Below, in pieces: positions 8,984 to 24,869 of a stretch of 64,000 nt of DNA (the stretch's first letter is position 1; every line of letters begins with the position of its first letter). This stretch comes from Rebecca billardiae RCC1528 (taxonomy: Eukaryota > Haptophyta). A program made the position numbers and the translations under genes. The DNA lies in contig OZ251251.1 in assembly GCA_965240325.2 (NCBI GenBank), positions 310,001 through 374,000 on the forward strand, written 5' to 3'. The notes beneath the pieces are model-generated. The model had not been told where the DNA came from and made no database searches. It saw nothing but the letters and a program-made list of their open reading frames with translations.

Positions 8984-11546
8984 GCCGGGGGCGGGCGCGG
9001 GCGCGGCGGCAGCCATCGCCTCGCGGCGCCTCGCTTCGCCGCGCCCAGGCCTGCCCGGCCTGGCCCTGCCGCCGTTGCACCCTGCCACCCTGCCACCCTA
9101 CGCCCAGGCCCACCCTGCCGCCGTTACACCCTTCTACCCTGCCGCCGTTACACCCTGCCACCCTGCATCCCGCCACCCTACACGCTCCACTCCACCGCTC
9201 GGCCGCGCGCGCCGCGCCGCGCGCAGCCAGCGCCGACCGCCCCGCCCAGCGCAGCGCAGACCAGCGCAGCGCAGCGCAGCCGCTCCGGGCCCTCCCCCCG
9301 TGTGGCCCCCGTGTGGCCCCCGTGTGGCCCTCCTGCTCCGCCGAGCAGCGCGCGGGCAGCGCCGCCGGCGTGGAGGCGCGCCAGCTGAGCCCGTCGCCTG
9401 CGCCCTCCGCACGCGCGGCGCGGCGCGGCGGGCGCCATCGGCTCCAGTGCGGCCGCTCGCAGCCGCCACTCGCAGCCAGCTCGCGCACGCGCACGGCCGG
9501 TGACGTGGTGTGCGCGCCGAACGTGAGCGGCGCGCAGGGCGGCGGCGGCGGCGGCGGCGGCCGCGCACGCGGAGGGCTCGGTGGGGCGCGCGGGCGGCGG
9601 GGCGTGGCTCGGATCAGCCACCGCCCTGCCGGCGGCCGCAGCGCGTGCGCTGTGCTGCCATCCGCGCGCGCGGCGGCGGGCCCCGCGCCGCGCAGCCCCG
9701 GGGCGCGCGCTCGCTCTGCCGTCTGCGGCGCTCTCCCCACTCGGCCTGCGCTCGCCCGCAGCCCAGCGATGCCCCCAGGCTGCTCCGGCGACGGCGTGGC
9801 GGGTGCCCTGCCGGCGCGACTGCCGTATATTCTCTTTCGATTCTGCGCGTCAGGTCGCGGGCGTGGCTCGGCCGCCATCGTCGCTGTCGCCTGTCGGCGG
9901 GCAGCGTGGACCGCGTGCCCGCCCGGCCGCCCGGCCGCGAGTGCTGCCGAGTGCACCATCAGCCGCTGGCCAAGTTATTGCCATCCCAGACCCAGTGATG
10001 AGGCTGCTGGCCGACTGGCCGTTACATCGGTTGCGGCTAGGGGGGCCAAACCGCCCATTTGAAAAAGAAAATCAAAGCCGCGGCGCATTTTCGCTCCACC
10101 CTCGGCCTTTTGGGGTGGCGCGGAGCCTTTTTCTCGGACCTCGCTCGAAAATCGAGCTCCGACGCCTTCGGGCGCTCAGAGCTCGGTTTCGCTCGAGCAC
10201 GAGCGGCCGGAGGCAGTGGACCGCCGCGCGCTCGCGTCCCATGAGACGCCGAGATGGTCTCGGGCGCGCGCGCGCGTGACGCTGGTGGGCGCTTCTGACC
10301 CTTGCTTTTGCGCCACCAGCGGCTCACCACCCGGTTCTTGGCCACCTCGCGCCGTGCGCGGCGCGCGTCGGCCGGATTGCATTGTCGCGCTGCGTACGCC
10401 CGTCACGCTACCGCTCCTTGTGGCTCAAGATCAACTCGCCCCGGCGAGATCGATACTCGCCCCAAGTGTTCGTGTGTATCCGTGGATGCCCAGCTCGCCT
10501 AACCTGCCCTGCTGGGCCGGAATCGCCGTCAGCAGACCGGCGCGAGCTCGCGCACAACACCTCCACGGAGCCCGCAACTGTCATGTTCCGCTCGTAGGGC
10601 CCGTGTTTGCACCTGCCGTGGCACTTGCGATGGTCAGCACGTTGGGTATGGGTCACACGTGCCCCCAGATGGCGTCGGGGCGCCTCCCATTCGCCTCTCA
10701 GGACGTCGCGGACGTGCTCGCAGGCAGCGGATGGCTCATTCGACAGGTCCGACGTGCACTCGACCGTGCCTGCAAGCGCGCCCCTGTGACGCGCATGCCT
10801 GCAGAAGCAGATGCAGATGGGCCCCCATGCACCCTGGTGCGCCCAAGACCGGCGGGAGCGTCAGAGACCGTCGCAATCTTGACACCTTGCACACGCCGGC
10901 GCTTGCCGTTGGGCCCCGCGCAGCCAGCCAGGAGCACCAAACAGCGCCGGATCAGCCTCTGTAGGCCGAATATCCACCCCAAAGCCCAGAAATAGCGCGG
11001 AACAGGGTAGGGCGTACCTATATGGACCGATCCTATGCAGCCTGGTTTGGTGCAGAGACGCCAGCCACCACCTGGAGCAGGCGTTTGCTGCCGAATCGCA
11101 TGCTCGGCACTGTGCCGCACTGCGACGACGACAGATTTGACCTGCCTCGTAGGTCTCGGCCAGGGAGCGGTGACGGTTGGCTCGAGTGACTTTAAACCTT
11201 GACTATGACCGAGAGTACTCCCGGGCTGAGGACATGGGGCCGGTGCTTTGAGTCCATCATGTCTGCAATACGCCGTACGCATGGCCGTATACATAGGGGG
11301 TCCATCAGATTAAATTGATTTTTGATTTCTTTTCTTTTCCTTTTCAGAACTTGTTCGGCGTGTTTTCGCGATCGGCAGATTCCAAATCCGCGCTCGGCTG
11401 GCCCCGGCGCGGGAGCGGAGCTCTGAACGGGGTCGGCGAGGCTGATGGCCCTCGTCGACGGCCGTCCGCTCGCCGTTGGGCGCGCCCACCTCGGCGCAGG
11501 CGCCTCGCCGAGCGGCTGGGCGGCTGCGGACAGGTAGCCATGCTTC
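8984..11546. other. Gene-poor stretch with minisatellites
   Basis: No gene supported. 9060-9180 holds short CCCTGCC-type and CGCCGTTACACCCT repeats, and 9235-9330 holds GCGCAGCGCAGA-like and GTGTGGCCCCC repeats. From about 10060 the composition drops in GC and long ORFs on both strands (for example 10216-10995 plus and 10698-11294 minus) overlap without recognisable motifs. They may be remnants of an old mobile element, but nothing in them proves it. Confidence 0.5.
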
Positions 11547-12866
11547 GTGTGGACCGGGCTCTCGCTGGGAGTCGCTGGCCGGTCGACGCTCGTGCTTCAT
11601 GATTTGAATCTGCGTGCTCAACGTGTGCTGCCCGCGACCAAGGAGCGCGTCCTAGGAGCACGTACAGGCGAGCAACGCGGAGACGAACATGCGCAACGCG
11701 GTGGGATAGGCATCGGCAACGACTCGACGCTGTCTCCTTCCCCACCCGACGCTGCCTTCTCGCCCTCGGACGTGCCCGCGACGCCTCTGTCGCAAGGGCC
11801 AGCTACCGCCGACCAACTTGCGGACCGCTGTGCCGGGCATGACGAGGTCCAGGGCGCGGCAGATGATGATGCACGCGTGCCCATGGATGTGTGCGACCCG
11901 CCCGAGGTCCCCGCTGGCACCGCCGAGGGGCTCGCCTCCTCCGCGGACGGCCTCGGCTGTGTGCAACCGTGCAGGCCCGAGCTACGGCCTGACGTCAACG
12001 TCAGCGCGCAGCAGCTCGAGGAGACGGCGGTGGCGGCGCGCGCCATCCACGTGCTGCAGCCCTTGGCCGGTCGGCCCGTGGCCGGCTTTCGCCCGCGGTA
12101 CGCATCGGTGCTCAACTTCATGCTCCTCGACCTCCTCCGCACGCTCATGGACCTCATGCTCGAGAACTTGAAGAAGCACAAGCCGTTGGTCAGAGTGTTC
12201 ACCCCGGCGTGCGCCCAGACCGCGCGCGACGGTGGGACGAAGAAGCCCAATGCGCTCGCGCTCGTCTGCGCGGATGCGCTAGGCATCTCGGCGCGCCACG
12301 ACTCGCCGCTGCTGGAGGTGATCGGCATCTGGCTGATGACCGTGCACAGGTGGTGGAAGGGCAAGAACAAGGACATGGAGCGCATCCTGAGCCGGAAGCA
12401 GGGCGCGTCGGCGGCGGAGAGGAAGGCGGAGCTGGATGCCGACGACACGTCGCTGGGCGCCGGCGACGACAGCTGCCCCTTCCGCGACCTCTACTCGCCC
12501 CCCGACGCCGGCGCGCCGCGCGCGTCCGCAGCAGGCCGCGTGCAGGTGCCGCTGCACGAGCAGCGCGTGACTCCTGCTGAGCACGCGGTCATCTTGGAGC
12601 AGCAGGTGCGCCTGACGGAGCAGCAGGTGGAGCTGGACTCGTCGCGCAAGGCGACCGCGCGCGCCGTCGCCGACGCTGCGCGCGCCAGCTTGCGCGCCGA
12701 CGCAACCGAGCGCAGCGCGCGGGGGGGCACAGATCGCGCTGCGGCCGAGCGGGCTGCCATGGCTGCCGACTGCGTCCAGTTCGAGCGCGAGAGGAGAGCG
12801 GCGGAGCTCGAGGGCGAGCGCGCGGCGAAGCGCGCGCAGTCCGCCGCAGTACCGGTGGACCGGTGA
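11547..12866 (+). CDS. Unrecognised protein with C-terminal coiled coil
   Basis: Open frame of 439 codons with no ATG at its head; the first in-frame ATG is at 11883 (about 327 aa), and an upstream exon is possible. After a Ser/Pro-rich N-terminus there is a helical core (about codons 150-235 of the open frame) with FMLLDLLRTLMDLMLENL and PLLEVIGIWLMTVHRWWKGK, then an acidic linker and a long charged helix rich in Glu, Arg, Gln and Ala (EEQ/RLTEQQVELDSS type, about codons 345-435) that should form a coiled coil. The balanced residue use and lack of stops support real coding. No family recognised. It sits alone in a gene-poor region, so a mobile-element origin is conceivable but not shown. Confidence 0.55.
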   Translation: MWTGLSLGVAGRSTLVLHDLNLRAQRVLPATKERVLGARTGEQRGDEHAQRGGIGIGNDSTLSPSPPDAAFSPSDVPATPLSQGPATADQLADRCAGHDEVQGAADDDARVPMDVCDPPEVPAGTAEGLASSADGLGCVQPCRPELRPDVNVSAQQLEETAVAARAIHVLQPLAGRPVAGFRPRYASVLNFMLLDLLRTLMDLMLENLKKHKPLVRVFTPACAQTARDGGTKKPNALALVCADALGISARHDSPLLEVIGIWLMTVHRWWKGKNKDMERILSRKQGASAAERKAELDADDTSLGAGDDSCPFRDLYSPPDAGAPRASAAGRVQVPLHEQRVTPAEHAVILEQQVRLTEQQVELDSSRKATARAVADAARASLRADATERSARGGTDRAAAERAAMAADCVQFERERRAAELEGERAAKRAQSAAVPVDR

Positions 12867-15769
12867 CGGCCTCGCGTGGGCTGGGGTACGACGAACGGCG
12901 ACGATGCCGGTGACACAGAGCACGGGCACGGAAGTCGCCGAACGGCCGCGGCAAGCTCCGCGGCGGCGATGACTGCTAGTCTGCGCACGCAAGCGTCGAT
13001 GGCGGAGGACTCCTTCACGACTATGGGGATGGTGGCATGCTCAGAGGTGCGCTTGGTAGTGTGCTTCGGCACGCAGCCCGCCGCCCGCATCAGGTCCGTC
13101 CGGGCCTGCTGCGGGACGGTTTGACGGTGGCCATGAGCCCGCCGTCACTCCGCGCGGCGGCGCGGCCTATTCGGATGACCCAGCACGAATAGTGAACAAG
13201 GTACCCCCATATTGACACCACCCTGAATATATATTTAAAACCCACCCGCATTGTATAATAAACGGGTGGGTAAGTGCATATATATGGGTACATGTCTCTA
13301 ATTAAGTGGGTACGTAACATGCTCGATCTTGGAGTAGTTTTTCACCGACCTCTACGCGCACTCATCGTGCCTACTAAAATTTAGCAAGTCCACCTTAATT
13401 TTGTTGGGGCGGGTTGCAACGGTTATGAATAAGTAAGTCCGACGACATACCGTCATTTAGCCGCCATAACAAGTCGTTGACGTTTGGCTGAATCTGTATG
13501 TGACACAGTGGCGCAGCTGGCGTGCGCGCACGACCGCGCGACGACGCGCGGAGTCGGTTTTGGGTGCTTCTGACGGCTGGGCTGGGTTCCAGGACATAGT
13601 TGTGGGTGCCTCCGCAAGCGCCTCGCTCGTCAGACACCTAAATCGCATGGTTGTCGAAAATCACAATTCAGTGGGCTGCTGTCATGGACCCCCTATATAG
13701 TATACACAGTCTGAAAACGTATCTCGCAGCTCGAGATCCGACGAGACTGTATTCATCAGCATGGCGGCTATATACACGGTGGGTATGTAACGACCAGTGG
13801 CTTCCGGGAAACTACGTGTTTGACAGCCTGCCAGTACACAGCCTATATCGCATGTTGGGACCTGCTGCTGCTGGGGACTCAGAACAATCTTGCTGATAGC
13901 CTGGTCCAAACGCACTGGAGCACTTTCGGGGATTTTATCGCCAAATGAATGCGGGCCCCTAGGCGCGCGCTCACACCCGGAAACAGCGTAGCAAATGGGC
14001 CCAGCCCGGGCGGAGCAAAAGTTTCGGCCTAAAAATCGCATCCGCGGCCCGTCGTGAGCGTGCGCGCGCGCGCCGCGGACAACTACGGACACATAGAGAA
14101 TCGTCAGTCTGAATGTGGGTAAGTACTTAGCCGAAATGAGCCCAAATGCACGAACTTACTTATTGGCGTACGTCGAGGCGAGCATGAACCTTGGTACAGG
14201 CCATTAGGATGGGCTCTGGTCTGTGCGCAAGTGGCCGTACTCAACTACTGCAAGATCGACTATATTACCCATTTGTACCCGCATAGTATGGGCAATGTAC
14301 CCGCATAAATATGCGTTCTGAGTCTGTATAATTAAATGTCACTATGTCGTTACATATTCGCCATAGGTGGGTAGCTGTCCCAGGCTGCACGATTAGTGCG
14401 GCGCTCGGGGTGCAGTGGTCGGACGAGGCTCCGCCTGGCCTTCCGCGCACTCCTGCAGACAAGAAGAGGGCCGGACTCCCACCCGGCCAGGCGTGCGGCA
14501 GTCGGCCAGGTGCTGGACCTGGTCTGGAGACCATCTCCTGCGTGGCGACTGGCCGATCTGCGGCACAACGCGCGCCGCCGTGAGCCACACGGCAGGTTCG
14601 CAACGGATCCGGATCGCGTGTCCATGGCGGCGTGCATCGAGTCATTCAAGCTGTCAAGTCGCGTGCCACGCCCGCCCTTTCACTTGGGGCATCCGTACTG
14701 CCTACAACGACGACATGTGCGTCCTTAGACGAGGCATAATCGCGGTTCTAGCTGCTCGTCCAAGGGTCAGATCGCACGTCCTTGCTCGCCCGACAGCCTC
14801 AACGGCGGACTGATGTGATCCGCGGGTGACGATGCGACCGCTTCGAGTGCGCCTACGGCCACCACCGGGGTGGGGATCGTTCATGGGCACCCTCCGCGTG
14901 CCATGACATGCTCTGGCCGTGCGTGGTGACTTGACCCACCGCACGTAAACGGGGAAGACACCCGAGCACGTGCTTCCGAGCCACCCGAATGGCACAATGT
15001 GCCACCCATGGACACCAAACACGTGCCAAAGCGCGAGCCTTGCGTGCTGGAGTAGCTGCACGACACCAAGGAAGACGTATGAGCGCTCTCAACCATCTTC
15101 AAGCGACGACTCCGTCGACTCTGCCTCGCAGACCGCGGTACGATCCTTGACCTTGTGCTCGCAGCAAAGGCCACGACGGTAAAGCAGCACCCAGGGGATG
15201 GGAGTCAGCCGGCAGCCACTACAATGTAACTGTACATACCCAGCCCCGCAAGGCGAGCCGTCCTGATCGCCCCCAGCCCGTCATACAGCTCCACGAGAAG
15301 CACAAATCGACTGCCGCCGCCTTGGGCGACCCATGCGCAAACGTGACGGGACTGGCCGGATGAAGCGTTGGCGATGCGCAGCGCGCCCAACGCTGGTGGT
15401 GGCATCGAGTACATGCTAGGGGTAGGCGGTGCCCCATGCGAGCCGTCGCGTGCCGCGCATATTCCCGGAGGTGCCCCTTCTCGAAGGCGCAGCGCAACCC
15501 AGCAGCTGAGCGTTCGACGCGCGCCGTCGGGCGAGAAGTCGACCTGGCGACGGACCGCGGGCGGCGGAAGCAACGCAGACATGTCGCTCAAGGTGTGCAC
15601 GCACACCGCCGGGGCACCCGAACGATGTGTCCAGCACTACACCTGACATGAGGCGGCGCAGTCGTCCAGCCGAGGCTCTCGAGCCCCTTCCGACCTTCGT
15701 CGCGGCGAGCCGTCGGACGGCCGGTGGCGATTTTTGACGAGCGCGACGAGCCACGAGAAAAATCGGGAG

Positions 15770-15835
15770 GAATGAGGCGCCCAAAATCCGAAAAAGGCTT
15801 TTTCAGTGGCGAAAATCGGGATGGACCAGGCTATA
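15770..15835 (+). repeat. Dispersed repeat A, copy 1
   Basis: About 58 bp nearly identical, in inverse orientation, to 46866-46940. It includes the near-palindrome GAAAAAGGCTTTTTC followed by AGTGGCGAAAATCGGGATGG. Flanking bases on the 5' side also align loosely. Confidence 0.8.
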
Positions 15836-15844
15836 ATGCTGAGA

Positions 15845-15990
15845 TGCTCTATCAAAGTGAGGTCGACATGGTCTATATGTCACATATATGACATATAAGA
15901 CGGCCGTTACATGCCGTTTCCAATAAGTTCAGGCTCATTCTAATACTAGTAAATATGCTAGCCGTTACGCCCTATATTCAGGGTATGTGC
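15845..15990 (+). repeat. Dispersed repeat B, copy 1
   Basis: Diverged but clearly alignable in inverse orientation with 48078-48225. Shared blocks include ATCAAAGTGA, CCGTTACATG, TTTCCAATAAGT and CGTTACGCCCTATATT, in the same order. It lies directly after repeat A here. Confidence 0.75.
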
Positions 15991-17005
15991 ACCTGATATT
16001 TTTACTTGGCTGGCCCAGACCCCTCCAGAGGGCAAATGATCCAGCCCGAAATCAGCGCTAAACACTCGCTAGGACCAGCGCTCGTAGCCGTCAGTCACGT
16101 CACAGTGCCACTTTGGCCCCCCTATTGCGGCACCGCCGGACTCAGGCCCACCGCTGTCACTGTACGTGTCAGTCCGCAGTCGCCGTCGGCGCGCCGCAGC
16201 GCCGATCATCGCGTCATCACGATCATCTGACGATCGATGCTGATCGCGAGTGCGCTATATATGCTGAGACCGGGCCACGAGCACGACTGTCCGATCAATG
16301 TCGTCGCGTCATCGCGATCGATCATCAGACAGCATATATATAGTCTCGTCGTCGCCGTCGGTGGCGCGCACGGGTCTAATTGGCCGACTCAGATCTATAT
16401 ATATATATTAAGGATCACTCCCGCTATAAGGTCTCGGCAGTCGGCACCGGCCGGAGCCGGAGCGGCGCCGCGACCCGGGCCGCGTCGCGGCCGGCACTAT
16501 CGGCCGCCCCGCAGCGTCTCGCACCCATCCGCGCTGCGTCCGCGGGCCCGTCACTGGCGCGCAGCGGATGTGAGCGCAGGCGCCCGCATGCCGGGCGCCT
16601 AGCGTGTGCGGCTGCCGCCGCGCGCCAGAGCACAGCGGCACCGCGGCACAGCCTCCGGCCCCGGCGCTCCGCCCACCGCCATGTCCGTGGCGCCGACCAG
16701 CCTGCCGCCGTCGTGGGCGCGGGCCGGAGGTTCGGGGCCCGGACCCGGTCCGGACCGAGGCGTGCGCCGAAGCACGGCCGCCGTGCGGCGAGCAGCGCCG
16801 GCGCGCTCTCCGGGCGGCGGCCCCCGGCGGCGCGCGCACCCGCCGCCGCGGGCGCGCGCGCGCCGAGTGCGCACGGCCGCGCCCGCGCCGCCGCCGCCGC
16901 CGCCGCGCCCGCGCTCGCTCGCGCCCTGAGTGGTGCAGTGCACCCAGCCAGCCAGCCGCGTTGGCTCCCGGACTCCCAGGGGGGCCTCGTCCGGCCGCCA
17001 AGGCC

Positions 17006-21640
<4,635 letters not shown>

Positions 21641-22011
21641 CACGAGGCGGGACGCGTGCAGCGGCGTGGTGGTGCGGCGGCGCCGCGCGACGAGCGGTCG
21701 GCGAGACGCGCGTCGGTCGTAGTAGCGGGTGCGGGTGCACCGTAGTGCAGCTCGAAAAAGGGCAGCAGTAGGGCGCCTCACTGCGCACCCGGAACAGCAG
21801 TCTGAAGGAGCGAGCGAGTCTGAAGGAGCGCCGAGATCGCCATCTCGAGGCGCCATTGCTGCACTCCAAGCGGCAAGCACGCACGCACGTCTGGGACGGC
21901 CAGGCTCGTCGCTGCGCCGGCCGTCGTCGCCGCCGCCCGCGCCAAAGCCCGCGGCCCCGGGCGCACGCGCGCGCGGTGTGCGCAGCGGCGTCGCCCGCCC
22001 CGCCCGGCGCC
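21641..22011. promoter_or_regulatory. Divergent promoter region, PI4-kinase / molybdate transporter
   Basis: 371 bp between the two start codons. The minus frame stays open upstream to 21880 and the plus frame from 21856, so longer N-termini are possible, but neither extension has protein character. Inferred from orientation only. Confidence 0.4.
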
Positions 22012-23484
22012 ATGCTCCTCTCCCCGCCGCGCGCGCCGCGCGCGCCGAGCTGGCGCGAGCTGCGCCGCGCGCTCGCCGAGCGGCTCACGCTCGCCGAGGC
22101 GTCCGGCTCGCTCGGCGACCTCGGCACGTTCATCCCGCTGCTGCTCGGGATGCACGCGCGCGGCGCGGTGGCGTTCGTGCCCGCGCTTTTCTGGACCGGC
22201 GCGTTCAACCTCGTCACCGGCCTCGTCTGGGACATGCCCATGCCCGTGCAGCCGATGAAGACGATCGCCGCCGTCGCGATCACAGACGGCCTCACGGAGA
22301 CCGAGACGATCGCGGCGGGGATGCTGGTGAGCGGCGCGGTGCTGCTGCTCGGGCTGACGCGCGGGATCGGGCTCGTCCACCGCGTCGTGCCCGTCGCCGT
22401 CGTCCGCGGCCTGCAGCTCGGCCTCGGCCTCGCGCTCGTGCGCCGCGCCGCGCCCCTCGTCTTTGCGCCCGGCGCCAGCTGGCTCGACCCGGCCTCGGGC
22501 TGGCTGCTCGGCGTGCTGAGCCTGCTGGGCACGCTGTGCATGCTGCAGCGCGAGGCGACGCCCGCGGCGCTCGTGATCTTCGCGCTCGGCCTCGCCATCG
22601 CGCTCGCGCTCATCCTCGCCGACGTGCCGCCCCCGCCCGCCGCGGACGGCGGCGACGGCGGCGACGGCGCGCCGCCGCGCGCGGCCGAGCTCGCGTTCGC
22701 TTGGACGTCGCCGCTGCGGCTGAGCATCGCGCGGCTGCGCTGGGCGGACGTGGGCTCGGCGGCGTGGAAGGCGGCGCTGCCGCAGCTCCCGCTCACCACG
22801 CTCAACTCCGTCATCTCCGTGTGCAAGCTCGCCGACGACCTCTCGCCCGAGCGCTCGGTCGGCGTGACGCACACGTCGGTCGCCATCTCGGTCGGGCTCT
22901 TGAATCTGATTGGCTGCCCGCTGGGCGGCATGCCGTCGTGCCACGGCGCGGGCGGGCTGGCGGGGCAGTGGCGCTTCGGCGCGCGCACCGGCGCGTCGGT
23001 GGTGCTCCTCGGCGCGGGCAAGATGCTCGTCGCCGTCTTCGCCGGCTCCTTCCTCCTCGTGCTGCTCTCGAGGTTCCCGCCGCCCATCCTCGGCACGATG
23101 CTCACTTTCTCCGGACTCGAGCTGGCGACGGCCGGACTGCGCGGCGCGCCGGACCCGAAGGTGAAGGGCGCGGGGGACGCGGCGCTGGTGACGCTGGCGA
23201 CGGCGGGGTTCACGGTGAGCATGGGCACGGGGATCGGCTGCGTCGCGGGGCTGCTCGTCGCAGCCGTGCACGCCGCGCGCGACGAGCTCGGCGCGCGCTG
23301 GCCGCGCGCGACGACCGCCGGACCCGCCGCGGCCGGCGGCGGCGGCGGTGGCGGCGGCGGCGCGGACGACACGTCGACCTCGCGCTCCTCGTCGGACGGC
23401 GCGGAGGGGGACGCGGGCGGCGCGGCGGCGCCGAGCGTGAGCGCAGGCATGCGCGCCGGCGGCGAGGCGGGGCGGCGCGTGTGA
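22012..23484 (+). CDS. MOT1: MOT1-family molybdate transporter
   Basis: High-affinity molybdate uptake permease of the MOT1 branch related to SulP sulfate transporters. 490 aa, single exon, ATG at 22012 placed just before the conserved N-terminal helix. The two family signatures are present: GDLGTFIP at residues 35-42 with PMPVQPMKTIAA at 76-87, and GGMPSCHGAGGLAGQWRFGA near 307-325. About ten hydrophobic segments follow the usual pattern. A Gly/Asp-rich cytosolic loop (about 205-225) and a Gly/Ser tail are low-complexity insertions. Unlike SulP proteins there is no STAS domain, as expected for MOT1. Molybdate feeds cofactor synthesis for nitrate reductase and similar enzymes. Location (plasma, vacuolar or endomembrane) cannot be read from the sequence. 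Confidence 0.93.
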   Translation: MLLSPPRAPRAPSWRELRRALAERLTLAEASGSLGDLGTFIPLLLGMHARGAVAFVPALFWTGAFNLVTGLVWDMPMPVQPMKTIAAVAITDGLTETETIAAGMLVSGAVLLLGLTRGIGLVHRVVPVAVVRGLQLGLGLALVRRAAPLVFAPGASWLDPASGWLLGVLSLLGTLCMLQREATPAALVIFALGLAIALALILADVPPPPAADGGDGGDGAPPRAAELAFAWTSPLRLSIARLRWADVGSAAWKAALPQLPLTTLNSVISVCKLADDLSPERSVGVTHTSVAISVGLLNLIGCPLGGMPSCHGAGGLAGQWRFGARTGASVVLLGAGKMLVAVFAGSFLLVLLSRFPPPILGTMLTFSGLELATAGLRGAPDPKVKGAGDAALVTLATAGFTVSMGTGIGCVAGLLVAAVHAARDELGARWPRATTAGPAAAGGGGGGGGGADDTSTSRSSSDGAEGDAGGAAAPSVSAGMRAGGEAGRRV

Positions 23485-23831
23485 CGTGACTGCCGGCGAG
23501 CCGGCCAGTGGCCGTCCGCCTGGCGGACGTTGTGGTTTTTCCGGGCGAAAGATCTCGAGTCCGGCTCGGGCTGGCGGAGTAGCGCGCGGGTACCGAGATC
23601 CGCCAAAGCGCCAATGAGAAAGCCGCTGGCTCGCAAATTACGTCCGGTCAAAACGGCGGCCGCACGCTGCAGCGCGCGCGCGATTCGCCGAATCCTCGCG
23701 AGTTGCCCGTCGCACATCGTGCGCGCATCGCCGCAGCGCCCGCCCGCGCCGCCCCCGCGAGCGCGCGCGGCCGACCCGGCGTGCGCCACGCCCGCCCGCG
23801 GCACTCGCGCGCGCAGGCACACGTCGCAGCC

Positions 23832-24431
23832 ATGTTCGCGCAGATCCTCGTCTCGGCCCTCGCGTTCAGCGCGCCCGCGCCCAAGGCGCGCGCGTCGTCG
23901 TCGGTGACGATGGCGGCCAAGGGCGGTGGCTTCTCGCCCGAGACGCAGCTGGGCGTGATCCAGCCGACGGGCTTCTGGGATCCGCTGGGCATCTCGGCGG
24001 AGGTGTCGGAGGAGAAGTTCGACTTCTACCGCCAGGCCGAGCTGAAGCACGGCCGCGTCGCGCAGCTCGCGGTCCTCGGGTACATCGCGCCTGAGGTGTA
24101 CCGCTGGCCGGGTGAGATCGCGCCGGGCATCAAGTTCGCGGACATCCCGAACGGCATCGCGGCGGTGAACGCCATCCCGGGGCTCGGCTGGGCGCAGATG
24201 TTCTTCCTCATCGGCGCCGTCGACTACTACGGCTACCTCCAGTTCGAGAGCGGCATCCCGGAGCTCTCGGCCGCCGAGCTCGAGAAGCGCTCGCTGCAGG
24301 AGCTGCAGCACGGCCGGCTCGCGATGCTCGCGTTCCTCGAGCTGCTCCGCCACGACTCTCAGAACCTGGTGCAGCCGGGCTTCGACGGCCTCGACCACAT
24401 GATCACTGGCCTGCCCTTCCTCTACAACTAA
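23832..24431 (+). CDS. Fucoxanthin-chlorophyll a/c light-harvesting protein (copy 2)
   Basis: Thylakoid antenna protein, 199 aa, intronless. The start is fixed by the MFAQILVSALAF leader shared with copy 1 at 3979. Helix 1 contains AELKHGRVAQLAVLGYIAPE, the middle helix GWAQMFFLIGAVDYYGYLQ, and helix 3 LQELQHGRLAMLAFLELL; the paired Glu/Arg and chlorophyll-ligand positions are intact. Between helices it has the typical PGEIAPGIKFADIPNG loop. Outside the leader and helix cores the two copies differ a good deal, so they are old paralogues, on opposite strands 20 kb apart. Very high GC at third positions. Confidence 0.96.
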   Translation: MFAQILVSALAFSAPAPKARASSSVTMAAKGGGFSPETQLGVIQPTGFWDPLGISAEVSEEKFDFYRQAELKHGRVAQLAVLGYIAPEVYRWPGEIAPGIKFADIPNGIAAVNAIPGLGWAQMFFLIGAVDYYGYLQFESGIPELSAAELEKRSLQELQHGRLAMLAFLELLRHDSQNLVQPGFDGLDHMITGLPFLYN

Positions 24432-24869
24432 GCGGTCGGCGGCCGACCGCCGGCCGGTTACCGGTTACGTCAGGCGCGGGCGGTGCCGTCGACGGTCCGG
24501 TCTGATGATCAGCGGTTGTGGGCGGACGGACCGGAGGCGGTCGAGTGTAGCAGTCGGATGAATAGATATGATGCGCGTGTCATACCGTCCGACGCATCGC
24601 GTCTTGAATGTACATTGATGCAATGTCTCTCATGACGAGAAATCGGACGACGGCGGCGGGCGGGCCCGGCTGTGAACAAGTGCAGGGTGTGAACTGTGAT
24701 TCTGTGAAGATGATTGTGTGAACAGTGTACGGTAGTGAACTTGAAACTGTTCATGAGGTGTGAGTGTGAACAGGGACCCAAGCAGTGGTTCCACCGGCCG
24801 TGTTCGCGCGGCGCGCGCCGCACGGGCACCATCTCCTCCGCCTGGCTTCCAGCTGTGAGCGTCTGAACG
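24432..24869. other. Intergenic, no gene seen
   Basis: 438 bp between the light-harvesting gene and the hydrolase gene. 24670-24780 is rich in repeated GTGAAC/TGTGAA words. No motif that I can name. Confidence 0.6.

Larger units (their letters stand above)
12867..17005. other. Gene-poor, repeat-bearing stretch
   Basis: No convincing gene in 4.1 kb. 13190-13330 and 14100-14340 are AT-rich with recurrent GGGTAAGT/GTACCCG words. 15721-15990 contains two dispersed repeats listed separately. 16250-16345 holds an imperfect inverted repeat around a CTATATATGCT/AGCATATATATAG pair. 16600-17000 is GC-rich sequence downstream of the PI4-kinase stop. Minus-strand ORFs near 14.7-15.6 kb look weakly protein-like but match nothing I know. 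Confidence 0.5.

Noticed and set aside
8887-10062. 391-codon plus ORF after the deaminase
   Set aside because: Composed of translated minisatellites and Arg/Ala/Pro filler; no ATG-led domain.
14702-15606. Minus-strand ORFs as transposase or reverse-transcriptase remnants
   Set aside because: No catalytic DDE, YxDD or zinc-knuckle pattern could be found; left as gene-poor sequence.
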